Assembly (NCBI RefSeq): GCF_900638555.1
Contig: NZ_LR134525.1
Location: 2,046,001 to 2,110,000, forward strand
DNA: 64,000 nucleotides
Direction of reading: 5' to 3'
Source: Neisseria meningitidis
Lineage (GTDB): Bacteria; Pseudomonadota; Gammaproteobacteria; Burkholderiales; Neisseriaceae
Under the pieces are notes generated by a model. The model ran no database searches, was not told the DNA's origin, and worked only from the letters and a program-made list of their open reading frames with translations. Positions 18,267 through 28,044 of the stretch are shown here, piece by piece (position 1 is the stretch's first letter; every line of letters begins with the position of its first letter). A program made the position numbers and the translations under genes.

Positions 18267-19421
18267 ATGGTTGATAAAAAAAGCCCTTTGATTGCCGTCA
18301 GTGTCGGCGAAGCGTCGGGCGACCTGTTGGGGGCGCACCTGATACGCGCCATCCGCAAGCGTTGTCCGCAGGCGCGTTTTGTCGGTATCGGCGGCGAACT
18401 GATGAAGGCGGAAGGTTTCGAGAGCCTTTATGATCAGGAGCGGCTGGCGGTGCGCGGCTTTGTCGAAGTGGTCAGGCGGCTGCCGGAAATTTTACGGATA
18501 CGCAGGGGGCTGGTACGGGATTTGCTGTCGTTGAAACCTGATGTCTTTGTCGGTATCGATGCGCCCGATTTTAATTTGGGTGTGGCGGAAAAGCTGAAAC
18601 GGTCGGGGATTCCGACCGTGCATTATGTCAGCCCGTCGGTGTGGGCGTGGCGGCGGGAACGTGTGGGCAAAATCGTGCATCAGGTCAACCGCGTGTTGTG
18701 CCTGTTCCCGATGGAGCCGCAGCTTTATCTCGATGCGGGCGGACGTGCGGAGTTTGTCGGTCATCCGATGGCGCAGCTTATGCCCTTGGAAGACGACCGT
18801 GAAACGGCGCGGCAAACTTTGGGCGTGGATGCCGGCATCCCCGTATTCGCCCTGCTGCCCGGCAGCCGCGTCAGCGAAATCGACTATATGGCGCCGGTGT
18901 TTTTTCAGACGGCATTATTGTTGTTGGAACGCTATCCTGCCGCATGCTTCCTGCTGCCTGCCGCAACGGAGGCGACGAAGCGGCGTTTGGCGGAAGTTTT
19001 GCAGCGGCCGGAGTTTGCCGGATTGCCGCTGACGGTAATCGACAGACAGTCTGAAACAGTGTGCAGGGCGGCGGATGCGGTGCTGGTAACGAGCGGTACG
19101 GCGACTTTGGAGGTGGCGTTGTGCAAGCGTCCGATGGTCATCAGCTACAAGATTTCGCCGCTGACCTATGCTTATGTGAAACGCAAAATCAAAGTGCCGC
19201 ATGTTGGCCTGCCGAATATCCTGTTGGGTAAGGAGGCTGTGCCGGAGCTGCTTCAACATGATGCCGTACCGGAAAAACTGGCGGCGGCGTTGGCGGACTG
19301 GTACGAACACCCCGATAAGGTTGCCGCGCTGCAACAGGATTTCAGGGTATTGCACCTGCTGTTGAAAAAAGATACGGCGGATTTGGCCGCGCGCGCGGTT
19401 TTGGAAGAGGCGGGATGTTGA
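18267..19421 (+). CDS. lpxB: Lipid-A-disaccharide synthase
   Basis: 384 residues from ATG 18267; an in-frame ATG at 18249 is possible but the GGGGACAG before 18267 is a better ribosome site. The N-terminal VSVGEASGDLLGAHLI (about 11-26) and PSVWAWR are hallmarks of glycosyltransferase family 19; the C-terminal half holds the nucleotide-sugar site (LLPGSRVSEI, SGTATLEVAL). It couples UDP-diacylglucosamine and lipid X at the inner membrane, an early lipid A step. The gene immediately after it is a foreign AT-rich fragment. Confidence 0.95.
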   Translation: MVDKKSPLIAVSVGEASGDLLGAHLIRAIRKRCPQARFVGIGGELMKAEGFESLYDQERLAVRGFVEVVRRLPEILRIRRGLVRDLLSLKPDVFVGIDAPDFNLGVAEKLKRSGIPTVHYVSPSVWAWRRERVGKIVHQVNRVLCLFPMEPQLYLDAGGRAEFVGHPMAQLMPLEDDRETARQTLGVDAGIPVFALLPGSRVSEIDYMAPVFFQTALLLLERYPAACFLLPAATEATKRRLAEVLQRPEFAGLPLTVIDRQSETVCRAADAVLVTSGTATLEVALCKRPMVISYKISPLTYAYVKRKIKVPHVGLPNILLGKEAVPELLQHDAVPEKLAAALADWYEHPDKVAALQQDFRVLHLLLKKDTADLAARAVLEEAGC

Positions 19422-19428
19422 GCGGTTA

Positions 19429-19674
19429 ATGGATTATCTTCTTGAAGCAGCACGTATTACAAAAGAAGGGGGAGAAATTGTGATTAATGGCACATCAAAC
19501 AATAAGTATTTAAGAGGAATTCCAAATGAAGCAGAACTGGCCCGAATGGGATTAAGGTTAAAATATAATGGTCTGTTAAAGGAAGAGTTTAAACAACTGA
19601 AATTTCATCTGAGCAATGGAGGCGACTTGAGATCAAGTAATTATAAAACCATTGTTTTTGAAAAGGTAAAATAA
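19429..19674 (+). pseudogene. AT-rich fragment resembling the C-terminal tip of a polymorphic toxin
   Basis: An 81-codon frame begins 8 bases after lpxB, with no ribosome site. It reads RITKEGGEIVINGTSNNK and later LSNGGDLRSSNYKTIVF, resembling the last strands of a Rossmann-type enzyme domain rather than a complete protein. Base composition is clearly more AT-rich than lpxB or dapB and there is no uptake sequence inside. The presumed immunity-type gene follows immediately, the usual order of a toxin tip and its immunity gene in MafB/CdiA-like systems. No upstream toxin body is present. The toxin reading is inferred from size, position and composition; the family is not recognised. Confidence 0.4.
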
Positions 19675-19675
19675 T

Positions 19676-20087
19676 ATGACAACTTAATACTATTCCAAAA
19701 AAAGATTATCAATTTCTGTATATATATGAGGGCACTCTATTAAACTATACTTTGAAAAACGATGAGTTCCATATCATCGTTAAGGATGTGGATTATCCAG
19801 ACTTTCCTCAAGAGATCCCTATGCCCAATTATTCAGAATGGGTAAAAATTAAATTCAAGCAGTTCAGCTATCTGAAATTTATCTATGGATACGCCACGAA
19901 GAACCAAGATAAAAATATCAAAAATGTATTGGAACTTGGAGAATTAAAGCAGGATGATGAAATCTTGGATTATGGAGGTGCGCTGGAAGTGATAGGCGGT
20001 AGGTATGATCTTCCGACCGGTTTTAGTATAGATATAGTTTGCCGGGAAATAGAGTTAGAATTTTTAGATCAGGAGAGTTTTAATTAA
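19676..20087 (+). pseudogene. Broken immunity-like gene
   Basis: ATG 19676, after AAAAGGTAAA, runs into a TAA after three codons. One frame over, an open frame begins LNTIPKKDYQFLYIYEG and continues to 20087, giving an acidic protein of about 135 residues rich in Tyr, Ile and Asp. One base too many in ATGACAACTTAA explains the break: removal of one A gives M-T-L-N-T-I-P. A start at TTG 19752 would keep only the last 111 residues. Small acidic proteins following a toxin tip are typically immunity proteins; the family is not identified. Confidence 0.45.
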
Positions 20088-20147
20088 ACGAGCCGTAGCT
20101 TGTCATGCCGCGCAAGCAACTTTATCGTATTTCCTTTTCGGTTGAAA

Positions 20148-20334
20148 CCCCGCCACTCGGACATCTGTCCTTCGGGGCGGTAGAATCAGACTTTATTTGG
20201 GAGGGGCGTAACCCCTTCCGAATCAGGGCAACACATAGGGCGACGCTTTATGTGTCGTCCTGTGTGTTGAAACATATGCCGATACGGAGCCTGTCGGCAA
20301 AATGCCGTCTGAACAATATCTTTTCAGACGGCAT
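20148..20334 (+). ncRNA. Candidate structured RNA with three consecutive hairpins
   Basis: Three stems follow one another: CCCCG 20148-20152 with CGGGG 20173-20177 enclosing GGAC/GTCC; GGGAGGGG 20199-20206 with CCCCTTCC 20212-20219; and a 16-pair stem 20229-20244 with 20254-20269. The second and third include G.U pairs only if the plus strand is transcribed; on the minus strand they would be C-A mismatches. A DUS hairpin at 20302-20334 could end the transcript. No known RNA family was recognised. Confidence 0.35.
20302..20334. terminator. Paired uptake-sequence terminator of dapB
   Basis: Inverted ATGCCGTCTGAA pair 9 bases apart, 13 bases beyond the dapB stop. Confidence 0.6.
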
Positions 20335-20346
20335 TTTGTATGGGGG

Positions 20347-21165
<819 letters not shown>

Positions 21166-21543
21166 TTATTGTTTGTCTGCGTTTTGTTTTACGCGGAGGG
21201 CTTCGGCGGCATTTTGCAGGGCGTTGCCTTCGGTGCGGACGAGCACGCCGTTTTCAAAATAGACGGTCAGATTGCTTCGGTCTTTGATGATGCCGTTGCG
21301 GGAGGTGTTGAAGGTATAGTCCCAGCGGTCGGTATGGAATGCGTCGCGCAGTATGGGGCTGCCGAGCAGGAGCAGGACTTGGTCTTTGGTCATACCGGGG
21401 CGGAGGGAGGCGACGGCGCGAGGTTCGAGTTCGTTGCCCTGTATGATTTTGAGTTTGTACGAGGGGAACAGTGAAACGCGTTCGACGCTGCACGCGGCAA
21501 GGCCGAGGAGGGCGGAAAGGGCGAGGATGAGGGTTTTGTTCAC
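21166..21543 (-). CDS. bamE: Outer membrane assembly lipoprotein BamE (SmpA/OmlA)
   Basis: 125 residues from GTG 21543, preceded by AAAGG. A signal peptide ends in the lipobox LGLAAC, so the mature protein is a lipoprotein with Cys at about residue 18. The BamE fold is seen in [24 protein letters not shown] and [10 protein letters not shown]. It is a small subunit of the BAM complex that inserts beta-barrel proteins. It is divergent from fur, an arrangement kept in many Betaproteobacteria and Gammaproteobacteria. Confidence 0.93.
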   Translation of the reverse strand: MNKTLILALSALLGLAACSVERVSLFPSYKLKIIQGNELEPRAVASLRPGMTKDQVLLLLGSPILRDAFHTDRWDYTFNTSRNGIIKDRSNLTVYFENGVLVRTEGNALQNAAEALRVKQNADKQ

Positions 21544-21610
21544 GGAAATGCCTTTCTGTGCAAATCGGGATGGGTAGTGTAACACTGCTTGAATATTTTA
21601 TAAAAGCGAA

Positions 21611-21629
21611 CGATAATCATACGATTAAG
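21611..21629. promoter_or_regulatory. Possible Fur box between bamE and fur
   Basis: CGATAATCATACGATTAAG matches about 11 of 19 positions of the GATAATGATAATCATTATC consensus and sits in the divergent bamE/fur intergenic region. fur autoregulation is established in pathogenic Neisseria. The match is weak. Confidence 0.35.
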
Positions 21630-21761
21630 CGGTATCCGCCCTGTCCGCGCATCGGCCGCCGGTGCGGTTTTACTATTGCAAACTGCTATGGTGCGATAGT
21701 GGGCAAACAGGCCGAAATTGCGTATTATAACGTCTATTGTTTTACAGGGGTATTGAATATT

Positions 21762-22196
21762 ATGGAAAAATTCAACAATATTGCACAACTGAAAGACAGC
21801 GGTCTGAAGGTTACCGGCCCGCGTTTGAAGATTTTGGATTTGTTCGAGACGCATGCGGAAGAGCATTTGAGTGCGGAAGATGTGTACCGCATTTTGTTGG
21901 AAGAGGGTGTGGAAATCGGTGTGGCGACGATTTACCGCGTGCTGACGCAATTTGAGCAGGCGGGCATTTTGCAACGCCACCATTTTGAAACGGGCAAGGC
22001 GGTTTATGAGTTGGACAAGGGCGACCACCACGACCATATCGTCTGCGTGAAGTGCGGCGAGGTAACGGAGTTCCACAATCCCGAAATCGAAGCCCTGCAA
22101 GACAAAATCGCCGAGGAAAACGGCTACCGCATCGTCGATCACGCGCTGTATATGTACGGCGTGTGCAGCGACTGTCAGGCCAAGGGCAAACGTTAA
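21762..22196 (+). CDS. fur: Ferric uptake regulator
   Basis: 144 residues from ATG 21762; the open frame runs further upstream but the family starts at [16 protein letters not shown]. Winged helix at about 10-85 ([33 protein letters not shown] helix). The metal site [11 protein letters not shown] is at about 89-99, followed by CSDCQAKG near the end. With Fe2+ it represses iron-uptake genes and in Neisseria also activates some. Divergent from bamE. Confidence 0.96.
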   Translation: MEKFNNIAQLKDSGLKVTGPRLKILDLFETHAEEHLSAEDVYRILLEEGVEIGVATIYRVLTQFEQAGILQRHHFETGKAVYELDKGDHHDHIVCVKCGEVTEFHNPEIEALQDKIAEENGYRIVDHALYMYGVCSDCQAKGKR

Positions 22197-22213
22197 ATCC
22201 GGACGGTTTGTTG

Positions 22214-22249
22214 TTCAGACGGCATTCATGATTTTGGATGCCGTCTGTG
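22214..22249. terminator. Paired uptake-sequence hairpin after fur
   Basis: Inverted TTCAGACGGCAT and ATGCCGTCTG 12 bases apart, between fur and aat. Confidence 0.5.
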
Positions 22250-22265
22250 TTTTTGGAGAACTGCC

Positions 22266-23042
22266 ATGCGTATTCCGCTGCTTGCCCCTGACAATTATGC
22301 CTTTCCCGATCCTGCCTATGCTTTGGCCTGGTGCGACGGGCTGGTCGGCGTGAGCGGCGATTTGGATGCGGGGCGGCTGCTCGAGGCGTATCAGAACGGC
22401 GTGTTTCCTTGGTTTTTGCGGGACGGTTGGTTTTTTTGGTATGCGGTCGGGCCGCGTGCGGTGATTGTTCCCGAACGTCTGCACGTTCCGTGCTCGCTGG
22501 CGAAAACGCTACGCAACGGCAGCTATCGGGTTGCAGTCAACGGCTGTTTTGCGGAAGTGGTCGCGCATTGTGCGGCAGCGGCGCGCCCGAATCAGGACGG
22601 AACTTGGATTGCGCCCGAGTTTCAGACGGCATATTTGAAGCTACACGAAATGGGGTACGCGCATTCTTTCGAGTGCCATTATCCCGATGAAAACGGTAAA
22701 ACGAGGTTGGCGGGCGGCTTTTACGGCGTGCAAATCGGCAGGGTGTTTTACGGCGAATCGATGTTCGCATTACAACCGGATGCGTCGAAAATCGCGTTTG
22801 CCTGCGCCGTGCCGTTTTTGGCGGATTTGGGTGTAGAACTGATAGACTGCCAGCAGGACACGGAACATATGCGCCGTTTCGGTTCGGAGCTGCTGCCGTT
22901 TGCGGATTTTGCCGAACGTCTGCGGATGTTGAACGCCGTGCCGTTGAAAGAGGAAATCGGGCGGCGCGAAGTGGCGTGCAGGGGCTTTGATGGCGGCTTA
23001 TGCTTCGGTCAGGTTCAAATATGGTGGATTATAGTGGATTAA
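22266..23042 (+). CDS. aat: Leucyl/phenylalanyl-tRNA-protein transferase, with an unusual C-terminal tail
   Basis: 258 residues. [23 protein letters not shown] (about 43-65), [21 protein letters not shown] and [19 protein letters not shown] are the family core. It adds Leu or Phe to N-terminal Arg/Lys of proteins, marking them for ClpAP. The last 18 residues ([11 protein letters not shown]...) do not look like Aat, and the stop TAA lies inside the following Correia element. A fifth G in the run at about 22981-22984 would end the protein at 241 residues with ...CRGL, which I recall as the usual length, so a one-base deletion is likely. Confidence 0.9.
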   Translation: MRIPLLAPDNYAFPDPAYALAWCDGLVGVSGDLDAGRLLEAYQNGVFPWFLRDGWFFWYAVGPRAVIVPERLHVPCSLAKTLRNGSYRVAVNGCFAEVVAHCAAAARPNQDGTWIAPEFQTAYLKLHEMGYAHSFECHYPDENGKTRLAGGFYGVQIGRVFYGESMFALQPDASKIAFACAVPFLADLGVELIDCQQDTEHMRRFGSELLPFADFAERLRMLNAVPLKEEIGRREVACRGFDGGLCFGQVQIWWIIVD

Positions 23043-23136
23043 ATTTAAACCAGTACGGTGTTGCCTCGCCTTGCCGTACTATTTGTACTGTCTGCGGCTT
23101 CGTCGCCTTGTCCTGATTTAAATTTAATCCACTATA
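23030..23136. repeat. Short Correia element (107 bp, internal deletion)
   Basis: Terminal repeats TATAGTGGATTAAATTTAAACC and its inverse are intact, but the core between TTGCCTCGCCTT and GCCGTACTATTTG is missing, including the IHF-site segment. It overlaps the last codons of aat. Confidence 0.95.
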
Positions 23137-23184
23137 AAATTGGAAATGACGACAGCCGGGTAAAATCACGGTGAAAAATGAAAA

Positions 23185-23225
23185 ATGCCGTCTGGAACTT
23201 GAAAACATCGGGTTTCAGACGGCAT
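23185..23225. terminator. Paired uptake-sequence terminator of gapA
   Basis: ATGCCGTCTGGA (one mismatch) and inverted TTCAGACGGCAT, about 20 bases past the gapA stop. Confidence 0.55.
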
Positions 23226-23245
23226 TTTGTTTGACGGTTTATTGC

Positions 23246-24277
23246 TTATTTGAGCGGGCGCACTTCAAGTCCGAACATACGGCGTGCGGTGTTCAGCATT
23301 TGGCAGCTGAAGCCCCATTCGTTGTCATACCATGCGAAGACTTTAATCATGTTGCCGTCAACGACTTTGGTCAGTGTTGCGTCGAAGTGGCTGGCTTCGG
23401 TAGTGTGGTTGAAGTCCATGGAAACCAAGGGCAGGGTGTTGTAGCCTAAAACGCCTTTGAGCGCGCCTGCTTCCGAGGCGGCTTTCATCAGTGCGTTGAT
23501 TTCTTCGATTGTCGTGTCGCGCGCGGCTTGGAAGTTCAAATCTACCAATGATACGTTGACGGTCGGCACGCGGATGGCAAGCCCGTCGAGTTTGTCTTTC
23601 AATTCGGGCAGTACCAAACCGACGGCTTTTGCCGCGCCAGTTTTGGTCGGAATCATGTTTTCCACGCCGCTGCGGGCGCGGCGCAGGTCTTTGTGGCGCA
23701 CGTCGGTAACGGTTTGGTCGTTGGTCAGCGCGTGGATGGTGGTCATCGCGCCTTTGACGATGCCGACGCTTTCGCTCAACACTTTGGCAACCGGCGAGAG
23801 GCAGTTGGTGGTGCAGGAAGCGTTGGAAACGACGGTCATGTCGGCGGTCAGGATGCTGTCGTTCACGCCGTACACGACGGTTGCATCGACATCGTCGCCG
23901 CCCGGTGCGGAAATGAGGACTTTTTTCGCGCCGCTTTCCAGATGAACTTTGGCTTTTTCTTTGCTGGTGAACGCGCCGGTGCATTCCATGACCAAATCGA
24001 CACCGAGTTCTTTCCACGGCAGTTCGGCAGGGTTGCGGGTCGAGAAGAAGGGGATTTTGTCGCCGTTGACGATGAGGTTGCCGCCGTCGTGGGATACGTC
24101 GGCTTCAAAGCGTCCGTGCACGGTGTCGAATTTGGTGAGGTGGGCGTTGGTTTCAAGGCTGCCGCTGGCGTTGACGGCGACGATTTGGAGTTGGTCTTGA
24201 ATCTGATAATCGTAGATGGCGCGCAAAACCTGGCGGCCGATGCGTCCGTAGCCGTTGATGGCGACTTTGATGCCCAT
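23246..24277 (-). CDS. gapA: Glyceraldehyde-3-phosphate dehydrogenase
   Basis: 343 residues. NAD-binding [14 protein letters not shown] at 7-20, the active-site [15 protein letters not shown] at about 152-166, and [14 protein letters not shown] near the C-terminus. The start ATG 24277 has AAAGGAACG upstream. Interconverts glyceraldehyde-3-phosphate and 1,3-bisphosphoglycerate; pathogenic Neisseria carry two GapA-type enzymes and this one has been reported at the cell surface as an adhesion factor in meningococci. The sequence alone does not separate the cofactor preference. Confidence 0.94.
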   Translation of the reverse strand: MGIKVAINGYGRIGRQVLRAIYDYQIQDQLQIVAVNASGSLETNAHLTKFDTVHGRFEADVSHDGGNLIVNGDKIPFFSTRNPAELPWKELGVDLVMECTGAFTSKEKAKVHLESGAKKVLISAPGGDDVDATVVYGVNDSILTADMTVVSNASCTTNCLSPVAKVLSESVGIVKGAMTTIHALTNDQTVTDVRHKDLRRARSGVENMIPTKTGAAKAVGLVLPELKDKLDGLAIRVPTVNVSLVDLNFQAARDTTIEEINALMKAASEAGALKGVLGYNTLPLVSMDFNHTTEASHFDATLTKVVDGNMIKVFAWYDNEWGFSCQMLNTARRMFGLEVRPLK

Positions 24278-24434
24278 GGTTCGTTCCTTTGTTGAGGGTT
24301 GGGTAGATTTTCGGGGCGGATTATAGCAAATTTGTAGTGGCGTGTAATTAATATTTTATTGAAAACGGCGCGGCCGGAAGGGTGGGCGGTAAGATGCGGA
24401 CGGCACGGGTGCGGCGGACGGAGAGCTTGATAAA

Positions 24435-24464
24435 ATGCCGTCTGAAACGGTTTTCAGACGGCAT
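24435..24464. terminator. Paired uptake-sequence terminator of the ferredoxin gene
   Basis: Inverted ATGCCGTCTGAA pair 6 bases apart, 12 bases beyond the stop at 24477. Confidence 0.6.
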
Positions 24465-24476
24465 ATCAGGGAAGGG

Positions 24477-25316
24477 TCAGGAGGCGGTATTCTGTGCGGC
24501 TTCCTGTTTGGCTTTGTATTGTTTGAGATATTCGAGGGCGGCGGCTTTTTCGCTGTCGCTGCCGTATTTCATATCGCGTTGGGCGCGGCGCAACTCGGCG
24601 CGTTCGCGGGCTTCGGCTATCTGTTTCGCCTGATAGTCTTTGCGGTTGTCGGCGGCGGCGAGGCGGTCTTGTTGGGTTTGCGCTTTTGCCATGGCTTTGG
24701 CGATGAGGTCGGCAGGGTTAAACGCCGGTTTTTTCGGTGTGTCGGGTGTTTGCGGACGCGCGTTGCGGACGGCGGCTTCGCGTTCGGCAAGCATGGCCTT
24801 GCGTTCGTCGGCTTCGCGCTGTTTGCGTTCGTTGCGTTTGAGGTAGCGCGCACGCGCGTGTTCGGCGGCGGCAAAACGGCTGTCGGCGGACAGGCTGAAG
24901 CGGCGCGCGCGGGGCAGGACGGTGTCGGCAACGGGCTGCATATGGATGCAGTCGACGGGGCAGGGGGCGACGCAGAGTCCGCAGCCGGTGCATTCGTCGG
25001 CGATGACGGTGTGCATAAGTTTGCCCGCACCCATAATGGCATCGGCAGGGCAGGCGCGGATGCAGGCGGTGCAGCCGATACAGGCGGTTTCGTCTATCTG
25101 GGCGAGTGCTTTGGCTTGGGTTTTGGCAGGTGCGACAAGGGGTTTGCCGAGCAGGGCGGAAATGTCCCGAATGACGGCTTCTCCGCCCGGGGCGCAGAGG
25201 TTGTACGCTTCGCCTGTTGCGACTGCCTGTGCGTAGGGCAGGCAGCCGTCGTAGCCGCATTCGCGGCATTGGGTTTGGGGAAGCAGGCGGTCTATGGCGG
25301 CGGCTGTGGCGGTCAT
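24477..25316 (-). CDS. RnfB-like iron-sulfur protein with a long basic tail
   Basis: 279 residues. An N-terminal Fe-S domain has CRECGYDGC and a later Cys (about 17-42), as in RnfB. Two 4Fe-4S ferredoxin motifs follow, [12 protein letters not shown] and [12 protein letters not shown] (about 79-121). Residues 140-279 are charged helix rich in Arg, Glu and Ala. Unlike classical RnfB there is no N-terminal membrane helix, and no rnfA, C, D, G or E genes are near. The same architecture is common in Betaproteobacteria, where it is annotated as electron transport complex subunit B; its partner is unknown. Confidence 0.85.
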   Translation of the reverse strand: MTATAAAIDRLLPQTQCRECGYDGCLPYAQAVATGEAYNLCAPGGEAVIRDISALLGKPLVAPAKTQAKALAQIDETACIGCTACIRACPADAIMGAGKLMHTVIADECTGCGLCVAPCPVDCIHMQPVADTVLPRARRFSLSADSRFAAAEHARARYLKRNERKQREADERKAMLAEREAAVRNARPQTPDTPKKPAFNPADLIAKAMAKAQTQQDRLAAADNRKDYQAKQIAEARERAELRRAQRDMKYGSDSEKAAALEYLKQYKAKQEAAQNTAS

Positions 25317-25464
25317 GTCGGTGTGCGGCTCAAAATCGAAAGGGCGTATTTTAGCAGAATTGTATGCCGCGCCCGTTTCGGATGGTGCGCGGTGTTTTGT
25401 TATAATACGGCGGCGTATGCCGTTTCAGACGGCATTTTTCTGTATTTTCCTGTTCGGACGGTCT

Positions 25465-27441
25465 ATGAACGAATTTTCGCTTGCCCCTATTGTGATTGTT
25501 TTGCTGGTGTCGGTCATTACGGTGATCCTGTGCCGCAAGTTCAACATTCCCTCCATGCTGGGCTACCTGCTGGTGGGCTTTTTGGCGGGGCCCGGTATGC
25601 TCAGCCTGATTCCGAAAAGCCATGCGACGGATTATTTGGGCGAAATCGGGATTGTGTTCCTGATGTTCAGCATCGGTTTGGAGTTCTCGCTGCCCAAGTT
25701 GAGGGCGATGAGGCGGCTGGTGTTCGGGCTGGGCGGTTTGCAGGTCGGCGTTACGATGCTGTCGGTAATGGGCATACTGATGCTTACGGGCGTGCCGTTC
25801 AATTGGGCGTTTGCCGTGTCGGGCGCGTTGGCGATGTCGTCCACGGCGATTGTGAGCCGGATTTTGTCGGAAAAGACGGAATTGGGGCAGCCGCACGGTC
25901 AGATGGCGATGGGCGTGCTGCTGATGCAGGACATCGCCGTCGTGCCGCTGATGATTCTGATTCCCGCGCTGGCGGGCGGAGGGGACGGAAATATTTGGGC
26001 GGCCTTGGGTTTGGCGTTTGCAAAAATGCTGCTGACGCTGGGGCTGCTGTTTTTCGTCGGCAGCAAAATTATGTCGCGATGGTTCAGGATGGTGGCAAAA
26101 CACAAATCGTCCGAACTCTTTATGATCAATGTGCTGCTGGTAACCTTGGGTGTGGCTTATCTGACTGAGCTGGAAGGTTTGTCTATGGCGTTGGGCGCGT
26201 TTGTGGCGGGGATGCTGCTTTCGGAAACGGAATACCGTTTCCAAGTCGAAGACGACATCCGCCCGTTCCGCGATATCTTGCTCGGCTTTTTCTTTATCAC
26301 GGTCGGCATGAAGCTGGACATTCAGGCATTAATCGGCGGCTGGCGGCAGGTATTGATGCTGTTGGCAATGCTGCTGGTGTTGAAGGCACTGGTTGTGTTT
26401 GCCATTGCCTTCAAAATGAAACATTCGGTCGGCGACAGCCTCAAAACGGCTTTGTATCTCGCGCAGGGCGGCGAGTTCGGCTTCGTGATGCTGGCCATTG
26501 CCGGGCAGCTTGATATGGTTTCGCTAGAATGGGAACAGGCGGCGACGGCGGCGGTTCTGCTGTCGATGATTATCGCGCCCTTCCTCTTGGGCGGCAGCGA
26601 TGCACTGGTCGGGCGTTTGGTCAAGTCAAGCTGGGACATGAAGTCGCTCGATCTGCACAGTATGCTGGTAGAAACCATGAGCAAGTCCGACCATGTGCTG
26701 ATTGTCGGCTTCGGCAGGGGCGGGCAGACGGTCGGACGCGTCCTTGCCCAAGAGGATATTCCGTATTTCGCGCTCGACTTGGACATTGCGCGGGTGCAGG
26801 TTGCCAGAAGTGCGGGCGAACCGGTGTCGTTCGGCGATGCGAAACGCAGGGAAGTATTGGAAGCCGCCGGTCTGGGACGGGCGAAAATGGTGGTGGTTAC
26901 GCTCAACAATATGCACGAAACGCAACACGTTTTAGACAATGTGCTGTCCATGTATCCCAATATGCCCGTATATGTGCGCGCCACCAACGACGATTATGTG
27001 AAAACGTTTACCGATATAGGTGCGGAAGAAGCCGTGTCGGACACCAAAGAAACCGGACTCGTGCTGGCAGGCTATGCGATGTTAGGCAACGGCGCGTCGT
27101 ATCGGCACGTCTATCAGACGATGGCAAATATCCGCCACAGCCGTTATGCCGCGTTGGAGGGACTGTTTGTCGGTAGTGATGATGAGGCAGGATTCGGCGA
27201 AACCGGCGAAACCGTCCGCCACGCCTTTCCTTTGGCTGCAGAAGCATACGCCGTCGGCAAAACAGTCGGCACGCTTCCGATGGCGGCTTACGGCATCAAA
27301 CTCTTGTTCGTCCGCCGCCGCACCGGCCGGATTGAAAACCCGGATGCCTCGTTTACATTGGAAGGCGGTGACGTGTTGGTGGTCGCAGGCAAAAAAGAAG
27401 AAATTATCTCTTTTGAAAACTGGAGTTTGCAGGGAATATAA
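25465..27441 (+). CDS. Monovalent cation:proton antiporter, KefB/KefC type (CPA2)
   Basis: 658 residues from ATG 25465. About 12 membrane helices (1-385) make up the antiporter domain, with SIGLEFSLPKLRAMRR and AQGGEFGFVMLAIAGQ typical of CPA2 proteins. An RCK/TrkA-N nucleotide-binding domain begins at VLIVGFGRGGQTVGRVLA (about 412) and a TrkA-C domain lies at about 570-655. Predicted to exchange K+ or Na+ for protons under ligand control; the glutathione-gating residues were not checked. In-frame upstream codons belong to the leader. Divergent from the ferredoxin gene. Confidence 0.92.
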   Translation: MNEFSLAPIVIVLLVSVITVILCRKFNIPSMLGYLLVGFLAGPGMLSLIPKSHATDYLGEIGIVFLMFSIGLEFSLPKLRAMRRLVFGLGGLQVGVTMLSVMGILMLTGVPFNWAFAVSGALAMSSTAIVSRILSEKTELGQPHGQMAMGVLLMQDIAVVPLMILIPALAGGGDGNIWAALGLAFAKMLLTLGLLFFVGSKIMSRWFRMVAKHKSSELFMINVLLVTLGVAYLTELEGLSMALGAFVAGMLLSETEYRFQVEDDIRPFRDILLGFFFITVGMKLDIQALIGGWRQVLMLLAMLLVLKALVVFAIAFKMKHSVGDSLKTALYLAQGGEFGFVMLAIAGQLDMVSLEWEQAATAAVLLSMIIAPFLLGGSDALVGRLVKSSWDMKSLDLHSMLVETMSKSDHVLIVGFGRGGQTVGRVLAQEDIPYFALDLDIARVQVARSAGEPVSFGDAKRREVLEAAGLGRAKMVVVTLNNMHETQHVLDNVLSMYPNMPVYVRATNDDYVKTFTDIGAEEAVSDTKETGLVLAGYAMLGNGASYRHVYQTMANIRHSRYAALEGLFVGSDDEAGFGETGETVRHAFPLAAEAYAVGKTVGTLPMAAYGIKLLFVRRRTGRIENPDASFTLEGGDVLVVAGKKEEIISFENWSLQGI

Positions 27442-27510
27442 ATGAAATGCCGAAATAAGGCTTGCGCCATTTCCGGTTATTTGGTTTAATAACGCTTTCG
27501 CAAATCGCAA

Positions 27511-27586
27511 GGGTGATTAGCTCAGTTGGTAGAGCGTCTGCCTTACAAGCAGAATGTCGGCGGTTCGACTCCGTCATCACCCACCA
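27511..27586 (+). tRNA. tRNA-Val (anticodon TAC), copy 1
   Basis: 76-nt cloverleaf with acceptor GGGTGAT/ATCACCC, anticodon loop CTTACAA (TAC), T loop GGTTCGACTCC and encoded CCA. Confidence 0.96.
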
Positions 27587-27618
27587 GGTTTCCTTTCATT
27601 GTTGCAAACAATGGATGC

Positions 27619-27695
27619 GCGGTGGTAGCTCAGTTGGTTAGAGTACCGGCCTGTCACGCCGGGGGTCGCGGGTTCGAGCCCCGTCCGCCGCGCCA
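27619..27695 (+). tRNA. tRNA-Asp (anticodon GTC), copy 1
   Basis: 77-nt cloverleaf, acceptor GCGGTGG/CCGCCGC, anticodon loop CTGTCAC (GTC), T arm GCGGGTTCGAGCCCCGT, CCA encoded. 32 bases after tRNA-Val. Confidence 0.95.
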
Positions 27696-27703
27696 AGTTT
27701 CAA

Positions 27704-27729
27704 AATACTGACTCTGTCGGTATTTTTTA
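27704..27729 (+). terminator. Terminator between the two tRNA pairs
   Basis: AATACTGAC / GTCGGTATT stem with a TCT loop followed by T6. Confidence 0.75.
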
Positions 27730-27734
27730 TACAC

Positions 27735-27810
27735 GGGTGATTAGCTCAGTTGGTAGAGCGTCTGCCTTACAAGCAGAATGTCGGCGGTTCGACTCCGTCA
27801 TCACCCACCA
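27735..27810 (+). tRNA. tRNA-Val (anticodon TAC), copy 2
   Basis: Identical over 76 nt to the first copy. Confidence 0.96.
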
Positions 27811-27842
27811 AGTTTTCTTTCATTGTTGCAAACAATGGATGC

Positions 27843-27919
27843 GCGGTGGTAGCTCAGTTGGTTAGAGTACCGGCCTGTCACGCCGGGGGTCGCGGGTTCG
27901 AGCCCCGTCCGCCGCGCCA
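27843..27919 (+). tRNA. tRNA-Asp (anticodon GTC), copy 2
   Basis: Identical to the first tRNA-Asp, and the Val-Asp spacer (TTTCATTGTTGCAAACAATG) is also kept, so the pair is a tandem duplication. Confidence 0.95.
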
Positions 27920-27930
27920 AAAGTTAAGGA

Positions 27931-27957
27931 ATACCAACCTCCGGTTGGTATTTTTTT
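27931..27957 (+). terminator. Terminator after the second tRNA pair
   Basis: ATACCAACC / GGTTGGTAT stem with a short loop followed by T7. Confidence 0.85.
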
Positions 27958-28044
27958 GTTTGTATGCTTTGAAAAATGTTTGTTTCCGGATTTTGCCATT
28001 CCCATCCGGTTTTGCGCTGTACGATGTGTTTTAGCGCGGACTTG

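Noticed and set aside
19752-20087. Immunity-like gene as an intact 111-residue ORF from TTG
   Set aside because: The coherent frame extends well upstream of the TTG and begins next to a proper ribosome site, so a frameshifted longer gene is the better reading.
21558-21761. 68-residue N-terminal extension of fur
   Set aside because: Fur proteins start at MEKFNN; the extension covers the divergent promoter region.
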